Shown: one piece after another, positions 23,022 through 31,473 of the stretch | Layout of the letters: every line of letters begins with the position of its first letter | Numbering within the stretch: the first letter of the stretch is position 1 | Source: DASUTB01 sp036374835 | Lineage (GTDB): Bacteria > Actinomycetota > Actinomycetes > Jiangellales > Jiangellaceae | Reading direction: 5' to 3' | DNA length: 39,336 nucleotides | Assembly (NCBI GenBank): GCA_036374835.1 | Contig: DASUTB010000141.1 | Coordinates: 1 to 39,336, forward strand | Made by a program: the position numbers and the translations under genes | Notes under the pieces: generated by a model | The model's input: only the letters and a program-made list of their open reading frames with translations | The model's database searches: none | What the model was told of the DNA's origin: nothing

Positions 23022-25349
23022 TCAGGCGGAGACGTGCTCCGCGGGCTGGGGCTGGTCGGTCTCCAGCCTGATCCGACGCCGCTTACTGATCCAGACCGCG
23101 ATGACGACGATCAGTGCGGCCGCCACCGCGATCGTGTAGCGCAGCCCGTCGTTCTGGTCCGGACCGATCGCCAGCATCATGATCGCCGGTGCGATCAGCA
23201 GTGCCACCAGGTTCATGACCTTGATCAGCGGGTTGAGCGCCGGACCGGCGGTGTCCTTGAACGGGTCACCGACGGTGTCGCCGATGATCGTGGCCTCATG
23301 GGACGGCGAGCCCTTCCCGCCGTGGTGGCCGTCCTCGACCAGCTTCTTGGCGTTGTCCCAGGCACCGCCGGAGTTCGCCAGGAACACGGCCATCAGCACA
23401 CCGGACGCGATCACGCCGGCGAGGAACCCGGCCAGCGGACCGATACCGAGACCGAAGCCCACCGCGATGGGCGCCATCACGGCCAACAAGCCCGGGGTGA
23501 GCAACTCGCGCTGCGCGTCCTTGGTAACCATGTCGACGACACGTCCGTACTCGGGACGGGTCGTGCCTTCCATGATCCCTGGGATCTCCTTGAACTGGCG
23601 GCGCACCTCCATCACGACCGCACCGGCGGAGCGGCCGACGGCGCTGATCGCGAGACCCGAGAACAGGAAGACGACCATCGCGCCGATCATCGCGCCGACG
23701 AGCACGTTCGGCGAGACGATGTCGAGCGCGAACTGGGTCAGGCCGGACTCGGCTGCCAGTTGGTTGACATCGCCGCTGAAACCGACGTCGATCGACGCCT
23801 GCCGGATCGTGTCCATGTAGGAGCCGAACAGCGCGGTGGCCGCGATCGCCGCGGTGGAGATCGCGATGCCCTTGGTGACGGCCTTGGTCGTGTTGCCGAC
23901 CGCGTCGAGCTCGGTCAGGATCTGCGCACCCTCGCCCTCGATGTCACCGGACATCTCGGCGATGCCCTGCGCGTTGTCCGCGACCGGGCCGAACGTGTCC
24001 ATCGCGACGATGACACCGACGGTGGTCAGCAGACCGGTGCCGGCCAGGGCGATCAGGAACAGCGACAGGATCACCGAGCCACCGCCCAGCAGGAACGCAC
24101 CGTAGATGGCAGCGCCGATGACGAGCGCGGTGTAGACGGCGGACTCGAGGCCCAGCGAGACACCGGACAGGATTACCGTGGCGGGGCCGGTCACGGACGA
24201 CTCGCCGATGTCGCGCACCGGGCGCTTGTCGGTGCCGGTGAAGTAGCCGGTCAGCCACATGATGATCGCGGCCAGCACGATGCCGATGATCACAGCGAGG
24301 GTGGCGAGCAGCCGCGGATCGCCGTCGTGCTCGATTCCTCCGGATAGTCCGACGAACGAGTCGGGCAGGTAGGTGAATGCGGCAAGACCGCACAGAATCG
24401 CCGACACGATGGCGGAGGCGTAGAACGCGCGGTTGATCGTCTTCAGCCCGTTCTCACCGGGGCGTGGGCGGGTCAGGTAGACACCGAGGACGGCCGTCAA
24501 GGCCCCGATGGCCGGCACGACGAGCGGGAAGACGAGGCCCTCGGTGCCGAACGCGGCCTGGCCGAGGATCAGTGCGGCCACGAGCACAACCGCGTACGAC
24601 TCGAACAGGTCGGCGGCCATGCCGGCACAGTCTCCGACGTTGTCGCCCACGTTGTCCGCGATGGTCGCGGCGTTGCGGGGGTCGTCCTCCGGGATGTGCT
24701 GCTCGACCTTGCCGACGAGGTCGGCGCCGACGTCGGCGGCCTTGGTGAAGATGCCGCCGCCGACACGCATGAACATGGCGAGCATCGCCGCGCCGAGGCC
24801 GAAGCCCTCCAGCACGTGCGGGGCGTCGCCCTCGAAGATGAGCACGATCACCGACGCGCCGAGCAGGCCAAGGCCGACGGTCGCCATGCCGACGACGCCT
24901 CCGGTGCGGAACGCGACCTTCATCGCCGGATCCCGGCCGGCATCCCTGGCGCCGGCGGCGACGCGGACGTTCGCCCGTACCGCCAGCCACATGCCCAGGT
25001 ATCCGATCGCGGCCGAGAACGCGGCACCGACGATGAAGAAGGCGGACCGCCCGATCCGGACGCCCATATCGCCCGGGAGCAGGAACAACAGGCCGAGCAC
25101 CAGCACGACGAAGATGCTCAGTGTGCGGAACTGCCGGTTCAGGTAGGCGGCCGCGCCCTCCTGGACGGCACGCGCGATGTCTTGCATTTTCTCGGTGCCC
25201 TCACCGGCCGCGAGTACCTCTCGGCGGAACAGCGCCGCCATCACCAACGCCGCGAGCGCGACGAGCGCCACCACAACGACGTAGGAGAGGTTGCTGCCGG
25301 AAAGTGAGACCACCGAGCCTCCCTGCTGGGCAATCATGAGCCCGGTCAT
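23022..25349 (-). CDS. hppA: Membrane-bound proton-pumping pyrophosphatase, K+-independent type
   Basis: Couples hydrolysis of pyrophosphate to proton export. The protein has 775 residues and about 16 membrane helices. Pyrophosphate and Mg binding motifs are intact: GGGIFTKAADVGADLVGKVE, IPEDDPRN and DNVGDNVGD (232-240) in one loop, and late Asp-rich blocks such as IIGDTVGDPFKDTAGP. The selectivity motif reads GNTTKAVT, with Lys489 and Thr492 at the positions that in K+-dependent enzymes hold Ala and Gly or Ala, so this should be the K+-independent H+ pump. AAGGAGG (25354-25360) just before the ATG at 25349 is a strong ribosome binding site. Monocistronic. Confidence 0.95.
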   Translation of the reverse strand: MTGLMIAQQGGSVVSLSGSNLSYVVVVALVALAALVMAALFRREVLAAGEGTEKMQDIARAVQEGAAAYLNRQFRTLSIFVVLVLGLLFLLPGDMGVRIGRSAFFIVGAAFSAAIGYLGMWLAVRANVRVAAGARDAGRDPAMKVAFRTGGVVGMATVGLGLLGASVIVLIFEGDAPHVLEGFGLGAAMLAMFMRVGGGIFTKAADVGADLVGKVEQHIPEDDPRNAATIADNVGDNVGDCAGMAADLFESYAVVLVAALILGQAAFGTEGLVFPLVVPAIGALTAVLGVYLTRPRPGENGLKTINRAFYASAIVSAILCGLAAFTYLPDSFVGLSGGIEHDGDPRLLATLAVIIGIVLAAIIMWLTGYFTGTDKRPVRDIGESSVTGPATVILSGVSLGLESAVYTALVIGAAIYGAFLLGGGSVILSLFLIALAGTGLLTTVGVIVAMDTFGPVADNAQGIAEMSGDIEGEGAQILTELDAVGNTTKAVTKGIAISTAAIAATALFGSYMDTIRQASIDVGFSGDVNQLAAESGLTQFALDIVSPNVLVGAMIGAMVVFLFSGLAISAVGRSAGAVVMEVRRQFKEIPGIMEGTTRPEYGRVVDMVTKDAQRELLTPGLLAVMAPIAVGFGLGIGPLAGFLAGVIASGVLMAVFLANSGGAWDNAKKLVEDGHHGGKGSPSHEATIIGDTVGDPFKDTAGPALNPLIKVMNLVALLIAPAIMMLAIGPDQNDGLRYTIAVAAALIVVIAVWISKRRRIRLETDQPQPAEHVSA

Positions 25350-25615
25350 TCGTCCTCCTTGACGTGGCCCTCGGGCGAAGGCCGGCTCTCAAATGCCTGC
25401 TCCCCGCGCACGCGGCGTCGCATGACGGGGTCAGGATCGTCTGGCTGGATCCTTGGGCCAAGACGCTCGCGATGCGAACACGATCGGCCCGATGACCACG
25501 CAGTTTACGCATACATCGTTGATCACGTGTACGCGGCTCGGGTCGAACGTGCGGATGTGGCGTGGCCGGTGTGCCCGGCGGTCGCAGATGCGATCTCGTC
25601 GTCGAACCGACATGG
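25350..25615. other. Intergenic region between hppA and the STAS gene
   Basis: Apart from the strong hppA ribosome binding site (25354-25360) and a lone GTTGATCACGTG at about 25519-25530, nothing recognisable is seen. No tRNA, riboswitch or small gene could be supported. Confidence 0.3.
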
Positions 25616-25984
25616 CTATCCTCCGCTTGGGCGATCCTCGGGATGGACGGGCCGCCCGGCCGCGGCGCCGTCCACCGTCTCCTCGATGAGAAACACCTTC
25701 GCCACGCCCGTCAGCGAGAGAACCTCGCGGATCTGCGGACATGGACAGACCAGGCGGACGGTTCCGCCACGAGCACGGGACCGCTTCATCGCGCCGACGA
25801 GAACGCCGAGACCGGCGGAGTCGAGGAAACCGACGTCGGTCAGATCCACGATGATCTTCGCCGCCGAAGCACGTGTCGCAGCCAGGTGCTCACGGAGCCG
25901 AGGCGCGGTCGCGACGTCGATCTCGCCGGCCAGGCTGACGACCGTCCAGCCGCGGTCGGCGCATGTCACGAGCGATAGGGCCAC
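25616..25984 (-). CDS. STAS-domain anti-sigma factor antagonist
   Basis: A 122-residue single STAS domain of the SpoIIAA/BldG type. Such proteins bind an anti-sigma kinase when unphosphorylated and release a sigma factor. GWTVVSLAGEIDVATAPRL is the first strand and helix, and VDLTDVGFLDSAGLGVLVG carries the phosphorylatable Ser56 after Asp55. The C-terminal VLSLTGVAKVFLIEETV completes the fold. A tail of about 15 residues rich in Pro and Gly follows. The GTG at 25984 is chosen because GGGAGG lies four bases upstream. No partner kinase or sigma factor is nearby, so its partner is encoded elsewhere. It is divergent from the helicase gene. Confidence 0.9.
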   Translation of the reverse strand: MALSLVTCADRGWTVVSLAGEIDVATAPRLREHLAATRASAAKIIVDLTDVGFLDSAGLGVLVGAMKRSRARGGTVRLVCPCPQIREVLSLTGVAKVFLIEETVDGAAAGRPVHPEDRPSGG

Positions 25985-26204
25985 GAGACCTCCCGCTGGG
26001 CGTCGTCGCATTCAACCATGCGGAGCACGGCCACCGTATCCACATACTGCCCGGCCGCCGACCACGCTGGGACCGTTTTGGTGCGGTTGCCATTGCCTTG
26101 TTCCCCGACGGAGCTCACCGAAACATGCTCGGCGTGGTCAGTGGTAACGGTGACCTGGGATTCCGGCGGCCGATCTGTCGTGGCGGGATGCGACACTGCC
26201 GAAC

Positions 26205-28475
26205 GTGGCCCTCGCGTCCAGCCTGCTCGATTCCGTGCTCGCCGGGCGCTCCGACCGTGTGACGCACGTCGAGGTCATCGCCAAGCGGAGCGCCAGCACG
26301 GCGCCGTGGCCTGCCTGGGTGGATCCGGTCGTGCGGGAGAAGTTCGGCGCCGTCGGCGTGCGCGAACTCTGGTCGCACCAGGCCGAGGCGGCCGACCTGG
26401 CGTGGCAGGGCAGGTCTGTCGTGGTCGCGACCGGCACGGCGTCGGGCAAGTCCGTGGCGTACCTGCTACCCGCGCTCACCGCGGCTCGGGCATCGGGTAC
26501 CTCGCTGTATCTGGCGCCGACCAAAGCGCTGGCCGCCGACCAGGCCCGCGCGCTGGGCGCCCTGGGAGTGCCGGACGTGTTCACGGCGATCCTCGATGGC
26601 GACACGCCGATCCAGGCACGCGACGCGGCCCGCGACCACGCCCACTACCTGCTCACCAACCCCGACATGCTGCACCGGTCGATCCTGCCGCGGCATCACA
26701 GGTGGGCGCGGTTCCTTCGCGCGCTGCGCTTCGTCGTCGTCGACGAGTGCCACATGTACCGCGGCGTGTTCGGCTCGCACGTCGCCCAGGTGTTGCGCCG
26801 GCTGCGCCGCGTGTGCGCCCAGCACGGCTCGGAGCCGGTGTGGGTCCTCGCGTCGGCGACGACCTCGGACCCCGACCGGTCGGCACAGCGGCTCACCGGA
26901 GTGAACATCACCGCGGTCGAGATGGACGGTTCGCCCGCCGGCCGGAAACGCTTCGCCCTGTGGGATCCGCCGGTCGAATCCAAGGGCGGCGAGCACGGCG
27001 CACCGGTACGGCGCAGCACCCTGGCCGAGGCGGCCGACGTCACCACCGATCTGGTCGCCGGCGGAGCCCGCACGGTGACGTTCGTGCGATCACGGCGTGC
27101 CGCCGAGACGGTTGCGGCGATGACCCGCCACAAACTCGACACCGTCGCCCCAGACGTACGCGACCGGGTCGCGGCGTATCGCGGCGGCTACCTCCCCGAG
27201 GAACGCCGTGATCTAGAGCATGCGCTGCACACGGGCGAACTTCGGGCACTGGCCGCTACGACCGCGCTCGAGCTCGGTGTCGACGTGTCCGGGCTGGACA
27301 GCGTGATCATCGCCGGGTGGCCGGGGACTCGGGCGTCGTTGTGGCAACAGGCGGGCCGCGCCGGCCGCAGCGGGGCGGATGCTCTGGCCGTACTGATCGC
27401 GCGGGACGACCCGCTGGATCAGTATTTCGTCCATCACCCCGAGGCGATCTTCGGCACACCGGCCGAAGCGACCGTGCTTGACCCGGACAACCCGTACGTA
27501 CTCGGCCCGCACCTGTGCGCGGCCGCTCAAGAGGTGCCGCTTACCGATGCCGATCTGGCGCTGTTCGGTCCGGCGGCGCCGGAGGTCGTCGCCTCGCTCG
27601 ACCGGCAGCGGTTGTTGCGCCGGCGCGCCGTCGGCTGGCATTGGGTCGGCCGGGGCTGGGCCGCCGATCTCGCTGACCTGCGCGGTTCGGCCGGTGCCGT
27701 GATCCACCTCGTCGAGGAGGAGACGGGACGGCTGCTCGGCACCGTCGACCCGGGACAGGCGCACACGACGGTGCATGCCGGTGCGGTGTACGTCCACCAG
27801 GGCGAGACCTACCTCGTGGAGCGGCTGGACCTGGACGAGGACGTCGCGTTCGTCCGTCCGGACACCGTCGACTACACCACGATCGCCCGCGACGTCACCG
27901 AGCTACGGATCGTCGAGGTCGACCAGCACGAGCCGCTCGGTGCCGGCACGCTTCATTTCGGCACGGTGGACGTCTCCAACCAGGTCGTCGGGTATCTGAA
28001 ACGGCGGATCGGCTCCGGTGAGTTCCTCGGCGACGAGGAGCTCGACCTGCCGCCGCGTGAGCTGCGGACCAAGGCGGTGTGGTGGACGCTGTCGGACGAT
28101 CGCATCCCGGTCGCCGCGACGGACACGCCCGGTGCGGCACATGCCGCCGAACACGCCGCGATCGGCCTGCTGCCACTCGTGGCCACGTGTGACCGGTGGG
28201 ATATCGGCGGGCTTTCGAGTGCCGTCCACGCCGACACGGGACTGCTGACGGTGTTCGTCTACGACGGCCATGCCGGCGGTGCCGGATTCGCCGAGCGCGG
28301 TTACGCCAAAGCGGCGGAGTGGCTGACGGCCACCCGCGACGCCATCGTCGACTGCGGGTGCCCGGACGGTTGCCCGTCATGCGTGCAATCTCCGAAGTGC
28401 GGCAACGGAAACGAGCCGCTGCACAAGGCGGGCGCCGTGGCCCTGCTCGGCGAGCTCGTCGGCCCACCCCCGTGA
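26205..28475 (+). CDS. DEAD/DEAH-box helicase with C-terminal Zn-binding DUF1998 region (MrfA-like)
   Basis: A 756-residue superfamily 2 helicase. Walker A is ATGTASGKS (75-83), motif Ib TNPDMLHRSIL, motif II DECH (180-183), motif III ASATTSDP, and the second lobe has FVRSRRAAE, TTALELGVDVSGLD and WQQAGRAGRSG. The C-terminal DUF1998 region ends in a Cys cluster, CGCPDGCPSCVQSPKCGNGN (from about residue 717), which binds metal in MrfA-type proteins that unwind DNA 3'-5' and act in mitomycin-type damage repair. The mycobacterial Rv3649, next to the same Tad locus, appears to be the orthologue. GTG start; the stop TGA is the first part of a hairpin. The repair role is inferred from family. Confidence 0.92.
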   Translation: MALASSLLDSVLAGRSDRVTHVEVIAKRSASTAPWPAWVDPVVREKFGAVGVRELWSHQAEAADLAWQGRSVVVATGTASGKSVAYLLPALTAARASGTSLYLAPTKALAADQARALGALGVPDVFTAILDGDTPIQARDAARDHAHYLLTNPDMLHRSILPRHHRWARFLRALRFVVVDECHMYRGVFGSHVAQVLRRLRRVCAQHGSEPVWVLASATTSDPDRSAQRLTGVNITAVEMDGSPAGRKRFALWDPPVESKGGEHGAPVRRSTLAEAADVTTDLVAGGARTVTFVRSRRAAETVAAMTRHKLDTVAPDVRDRVAAYRGGYLPEERRDLEHALHTGELRALAATTALELGVDVSGLDSVIIAGWPGTRASLWQQAGRAGRSGADALAVLIARDDPLDQYFVHHPEAIFGTPAEATVLDPDNPYVLGPHLCAAAQEVPLTDADLALFGPAAPEVVASLDRQRLLRRRAVGWHWVGRGWAADLADLRGSAGAVIHLVEEETGRLLGTVDPGQAHTTVHAGAVYVHQGETYLVERLDLDEDVAFVRPDTVDYTTIARDVTELRIVEVDQHEPLGAGTLHFGTVDVSNQVVGYLKRRIGSGEFLGDEELDLPPRELRTKAVWWTLSDDRIPVAATDTPGAAHAAEHAAIGLLPLVATCDRWDIGGLSSAVHADTGLLTVFVYDGHAGGAGFAERGYAKAAEWLTATRDAIVDCGCPDGCPSCVQSPKCGNGNEPLHKAGAVALLGELVGPPP

Positions 28476-28522
28476 TCATGTTCAATCGACCTACAAAATC
28501 CAAGGTTGATTGAACATGATCA
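28473..28522. terminator. 20-bp hairpin starting at the helicase stop codon
   Basis: Arms 28473-28492 (TGATCATGTTCAATCGACCT) and 28503-28522 (AGGTTGATTGAACATGATCA) pair over 20 bp with one G-T wobble, around a 10-nt A-rich loop. The helicase stop TGA is bases 1-3 of the hairpin. TGATCATGTT also belongs to the stop-proximal repeat family. Confidence 0.75.
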
Positions 28523-28550
28523 TCGGTAGGTAATGCGCCATACTTGCAGC

Positions 28551-29009
28551 ATGCTCGCGCTTGCGATCGTCCTGCTGCTCATCATCGCGCTGCTCGTCGT
28601 CGCGTCGTTCGCCGGTAGCAGCGAGGAGCTTGTCATCGACTTCCTGAACGTGACGATCACGACCTCGGTCGGCGGCGTGTTCGTGGCCGGTGTGGTGTGC
28701 GGATTGATCGCGCTGGCCTCGGCGCTCGCACTGCGCAGATCGTGGCGGCTCCACCAGGCGCGAACCGAGGAGGTGCGCGAGCTACGCCGGCTCGCCGGTA
28801 TCCCCGATCCGGACAAGACGGAGCCGGCAACCGCCCCGTCGGCTGCGACACCCGACGCAACGGCCGAGTCGGCTACAACGAACGATGCTGACAACGACCC
28901 CGGCAAGACCAGCGGCTCCGATCCCGAGCGCGCCAACCTCGCTGCGGCGTCCGGTGATTCCGGCGACACCTCGCCACCACCGGACCCTGAGGACCCGCCT
29001 CGCACGTGA
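28551..29009 (+). CDS. LapA-like (DUF1049) two-helix membrane protein
   Basis: A 152-residue protein with two membrane helices, LALAIVLLLIIALLVVASFA (about 2-21) and VGGVFVAGVVCGLIALASAL (about 40-60). They are separated by a short extracytoplasmic loop containing ELVIDFLNVTITTSVG, the pattern of the LapA/DUF1049 domain. A cytoplasmic coiled-coil-like RRSWRLHQARTEEVRELRRL follows. The remaining 70 residues are a low-complexity Asp, Pro, Thr and Ala tail. The ATG at 28551 is preferred to that at 28533 because it starts right at the first helix. Its last four bases (GTGA) overlap the EamA gene, so the two are probably coupled. Function is unknown. Confidence 0.7.
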   Translation: MLALAIVLLLIIALLVVASFAGSSEELVIDFLNVTITTSVGGVFVAGVVCGLIALASALALRRSWRLHQARTEEVRELRRLAGIPDPDKTEPATAPSAATPDATAESATTNDADNDPGKTSGSDPERANLAAASGDSGDTSPPPDPEDPPRT

Positions 29010-29887
29010 GCACCCTGTTCAGCAGGGTCCCGGCACCTGGCTTGGTCCTGCTCGGCATCTTCTCGGTCCAGCTCGGCGCCGGCATTGCAAAGAACCTGTT
29101 CGACATCATTGCGCCCAGCGCGGTCGTGATGCTGCGGCTGGTCACGTCCGCGGTCGTCCTAGTGATCATCTCGCGCGGCCTGCTGCGCGGCGTCCTCTCT
29201 CGCCATTCGCGCCGCGATCTGGCGACCGCGGCAGCATTCGGCGTCACGCTGGTGACGATGAACTTCGCGATCTACGAGTCGTTCTCCCGCATTCCGCTCG
29301 GTATCGCGGTGACGATCGAGTTCCTCGGACCGCTCGGCGTGGCCGTCGCGTTCTCCCGCCGCAGACTCGACTTCGTGTGGGTCGCGCTCGCGGCCATCGG
29401 TGTCGTGCTGCTTGCCCGGGACGACGGCAGCGGCCGCGTCACGGTGGCCGGCATCGGCTTCGCACTCGTCGCAGCCGCCGCATGGGCCGGATACATCCTG
29501 CTGAGCGCGGCAACGGGAGCGAGGTTCGCCGGATCGTCCGGGCTGGCCATCGCCAGCGTGGTCGGCTCGGCACTGATCCTGCCGGTCGGCATCAGCACGG
29601 GCGGTTCGGACCTGCTGCGGCCGGAGATCCTGCTTCTCGGTGTCGGCATCGGGCTGCTCTCGTCAGTGATCCCGTACAGCTTCGAGCTCGAAGCACTTCG
29701 CCGCATGCCGGCTCAGCTGTTCGGTGTGCTGATGAGTCTTGAGCCGGCCGCGGCGGCACTGGTCGGTCTGGTCGTCGTCGGCGAAATCCTCGATGCCGTG
29801 GAGTGGCTGGCGATCGGCTTCGTGATCGTTGCGAGTCTTGGTGCGACCCGGTCACAGAAGAAGCCCTGGGAGGCGCCCGAAGTCTAG
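29006..29887 (+). CDS. EamA-family transporter (RhtA-like)
   Basis: A 293-residue drug/metabolite transporter superfamily protein with ten predicted helices in two EamA repeats (about residues 10-135 and 145-280). FDIIAPSAVVMLRLVTSA and FSRIPLGIAVTIEFLGPLGVA resemble the RhtA/YdcZ branch that exports amino acids such as threonine and homoserine; RRMPAQLFGVLMSLEPAAAALVGLVVVGE is the matching block of the second repeat. The GTG start overlaps the preceding gene by GTGA. Substrate cannot be stated. It is followed by a strong hairpin. Confidence 0.88.
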   Translation: MSTLFSRVPAPGLVLLGIFSVQLGAGIAKNLFDIIAPSAVVMLRLVTSAVVLVIISRGLLRGVLSRHSRRDLATAAAFGVTLVTMNFAIYESFSRIPLGIAVTIEFLGPLGVAVAFSRRRLDFVWVALAAIGVVLLARDDGSGRVTVAGIGFALVAAAAWAGYILLSAATGARFAGSSGLAIASVVGSALILPVGISTGGSDLLRPEILLLGVGIGLLSSVIPYSFELEALRRMPAQLFGVLMSLEPAAAALVGLVVVGEILDAVEWLAIGFVIVASLGATRSQKKPWEAPEV

Positions 29888-29896
29888 CTCTGCGGA

Positions 29897-29946
29897 GATC
29901 AACGGAAGTCTGCCGCAGCTCTGGCAACAGCAGACTTCCGTTGATC
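29897..29946. terminator. 17-bp perfect hairpin between eamA gene and the Tad/M23 gene
   Basis: GATCAACGGAAGTCTGC (29897-29913) and its exact complement (29930-29946) flank a 16-nt loop. It lies between convergent genes and is probably a bidirectional terminator. Confidence 0.75.
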
Positions 29947-29951
29947 AGGGT

Positions 29952-30725
29952 TCAGCGACGCTGGAGCACATTCATCGGATCGTGCGGGACGCCGCCGATG
30001 CGCAGCTCGAAGTGCAGGTGGGCGCCGGTGACGTTGCCCGTGGCGCCGACCGCACCGATCACCTCGCCGCCGGCGACGACGTCGTCGACCGCCACGGTGA
30101 TCTCGGACAGATGCGCGTAGTACGTGGACGTGCCGCCGTGGTCGATCACGACGAGGTTGCCGTACCGGCCGGACGGCCCGGCAGCTCGCACCGTACCGCC
30201 GGCGCTGGCCACGACCGGTGTTCCGACCGGCGCGGCCAGGTCGACACCGGTATGCCGCCCCGACGCCCAGTGCGCGCCACGCTGGCCGAACACCGCGCTG
30301 ATACGGGCGTACGACCGCACTGGCGGCTGCCATACCGTCTCCGTGGACGGCGCGGCCGCGGCCGGTTCCACACCGGCCCGAGCATGCCGCACCGGATCGC
30401 CTATCCAGTCCGACCCGAGCCAGCCGTCGGCATCGACATGGCGATGGACGGCGACGTCCACCGTCCAGTCGCGCACCGAGCAGTCGACCAGGTTCGCGCC
30501 GTTCGCGGCGCTGACCGAACGAGCCGTCGCGCACGGATCGGCACCGCCGGAGCGCAGCCGCTCGGCCGCCGCGAGGGCGGCAAGGTCGGCGGCCGCCGCC
30601 GCGCCGTGCCGCGCCTGGTACCCCGAAGCCAGCGCGCCGACCCCGACCATGGTCGCCAGCACTATCGAGATCGCGATGAGGATCAGGATCGAGCCCGATC
30701 CGCGCTCGCCGTTTCGTAGCGTCAT
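29952..30725 (-). CDS. TadE/TadG-like pseudopilin fused to an M23 (LytM) peptidase domain
   Basis: A 257-residue two-part protein. Residues 1-120 match the short TadE-like protein that follows tadE in actinomycete Tad loci: GERGSGSILILIAISIVLAT (prepilin-like N-terminus plus membrane helix, about 7-33), then GYQARHGAAAAADLAALAAAERL and a Cys pair (C65, C82). After a Pro and Ala linker, residues 140-257 form a complete M23 metallopeptidase: H158-x3-D162 in GRHTGVDLA, H205 in YYAHLS, and H236-L-H238 in GAHLHFEL. The active site would be outside the membrane, able to cut peptidoglycan cross-links. The ATG at 30725 overlaps tadE by ATGA. The mycobacterial counterpart (Rv3654c) has no peptidase part. 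Confidence 0.85.
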   Translation of the reverse strand: MTLRNGERGSGSILILIAISIVLATMVGVGALASGYQARHGAAAAADLAALAAAERLRSGGADPCATARSVSAANGANLVDCSVRDWTVDVAVHRHVDADGWLGSDWIGDPVRHARAGVEPAAAAPSTETVWQPPVRSYARISAVFGQRGAHWASGRHTGVDLAAPVGTPVVASAGGTVRAAGPSGRYGNLVVIDHGGTSTYYAHLSEITVAVDDVVAGGEVIGAVGATGNVTGAHLHFELRIGGVPHDPMNVLQRR

Positions 30726-31135
30726 GGTGCCTCCTCGTGTGCTACGGCGTCGCCGGACACCACCAGGGACGGCAGGTGGCCGCCGAGGGGCAGTGGAGGC
30801 GCGATGCGGACGGCCACCTGCACGGTGACGACGCCGTCGGAACGGTGGACTTCGACGACCGCGCCGTCCGGAGCGGTTTGTTCGGCCACGGCCGTCACGA
30901 CCGAAGCGGCGTCGCCACGGGCGGCCGCGCGAGCCGCCTCGCGAGCGGCGTCGGCGACCTGCAGCTGGGCCAGCGCGATCGAGACCGCCCACACGCAGGC
31001 GATGACGACCACGGCCAGTGCAGGAAGTGCGGTCGCCAGTTCGGCGGTGACCATGGCTCGCTGTCCATCGCGGCCCGGCGATGCGCGGGCCGCGCGGCGG
31101 CGGGGACCGACCCGCCGCCGCAGCGTCATGCCCAT
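30722..31135 (-). CDS. TadE-like minor pseudopilin
   Basis: A 137-residue protein with a basic N-terminus (TLRRRVGPRRRAARA), then GQRAMVTAELATALPALAVVVIACVWAVS, a pseudopilin-type segment where the Glu sits just inside a single membrane helix, and the typical QLQVADAAREAARAAARGD that follows in TadE proteins. The rest is a small beta-rich extracellular domain. TadE-type proteins are processed minor components that prime or regulate Flp pilus assembly. The ATG at 31135 lies 2 nt after the stop of the pilin gene; a second in-frame ATG is two codons later. It overlaps the next gene by ATGA. Confidence 0.82.
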   Translation of the reverse strand: MGMTLRRRVGPRRRAARASPGRDGQRAMVTAELATALPALAVVVIACVWAVSIALAQLQVADAAREAARAAARGDAASVVTAVAEQTAPDGAVVEVHRSDGVVTVQVAVRIAPPLPLGGHLPSLVVSGDAVAHEEAP

Positions 31136-31137
31136 CG

Positions 31138-31317
31138 CTAGAAGAGGCCGAAGGCCTTCTCGAACAGGCCGGTGAACCAGTTCTGCACCGCCTCGCTCTC
31201 GACGAGCTTGTACAGCACCCCGGCGACGCCGCAGGCCGCCACCGTTCCGGTCGCGTACTCCGCGGTGGTCATGCCGGCTTCGCCGCGACGGCGCAGGGTG
31301 GTGATGAGCTTGGACAT
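31138..31317 (-). CDS. DUF4244 protein, probable Flp (type IVb) pilin
   Basis: A 59-residue protein. RRRGEAGMTTAEYATGTVAA contains a type IVb prepilin site: cleavage after Gly15 would leave MTTAEY, with Glu at +5 and Tyr at +6, the mark of Flp pilins. A single hydrophobic helix follows (TGTVAACGVAGVLYKLV), and the short C-terminus ends NWFTGLFEKAFGLF. Size and place (first gene before tadE, downstream of tadABC) fit the structural pilin. AGGAGGT just before the ATG is one of the strongest ribosome binding sites in the window, as expected for an abundant subunit. DUF4244 is the family name; pilin function is inferred from the motif. Confidence 0.85.
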   Translation of the reverse strand: MSKLITTLRRRGEAGMTTAEYATGTVAACGVAGVLYKLVESEAVQNWFTGLFEKAFGLF

Positions 31318-31426
31318 GGGTACCTCCTGGTCCCGGCAATCCGGCCGGATCGGGGGCCGCGCTGGTGCGGCGCCGCCAATCAGCCTGCGGAGCCGGGCGA
31401 AGGCACCGCGATGGGCGAAAAGCAGA

Positions 31427-31464
31427 TTGTGGATAACTCAGCCGGTTGCGTGCAGGTGTCAGAA
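31427..31464 (-). promoter_or_regulatory. Shared pilus upstream element, copy 1 (pilin unit)
   Basis: On the minus strand: TTCTGACA, 12 nt, CGGCTGAGTTATCCACAA. The same two blocks with the same spacing occur at 35534-35571. TTATCCACA is a consensus DnaA box. It ends 109 bp before the pilin start. CTGACA and GTTATC with a 19-bp spacer could also form a weak promoter. Confidence 0.6.
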
Positions 31465-31473
31465 CCCGCACCT

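Noticed and set aside
22812..24347. Long plus-strand open frame antisense to hppA
   Set aside because: It runs through the 21-bp terminator hairpin and opposes a protein with complete pyrophosphatase motifs. Product is low-complexity Arg, Asp and His.
25519..25530. GTTGATCACGTG as another copy of the stop-codon repeat
   Set aside because: The last base breaks the TGAYCAYGTW pattern, there is no stop codon nearby on that strand, and no downstream similarity.
25966..26196. Minus-strand open frame of 76 codons between the STAS and helicase genes
   Set aside because: It overlaps the STAS start, lacks a ribosome binding site, and its composition and codon third positions do not look like the neighbouring genes. 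The stretch is better read as a divergent control region.
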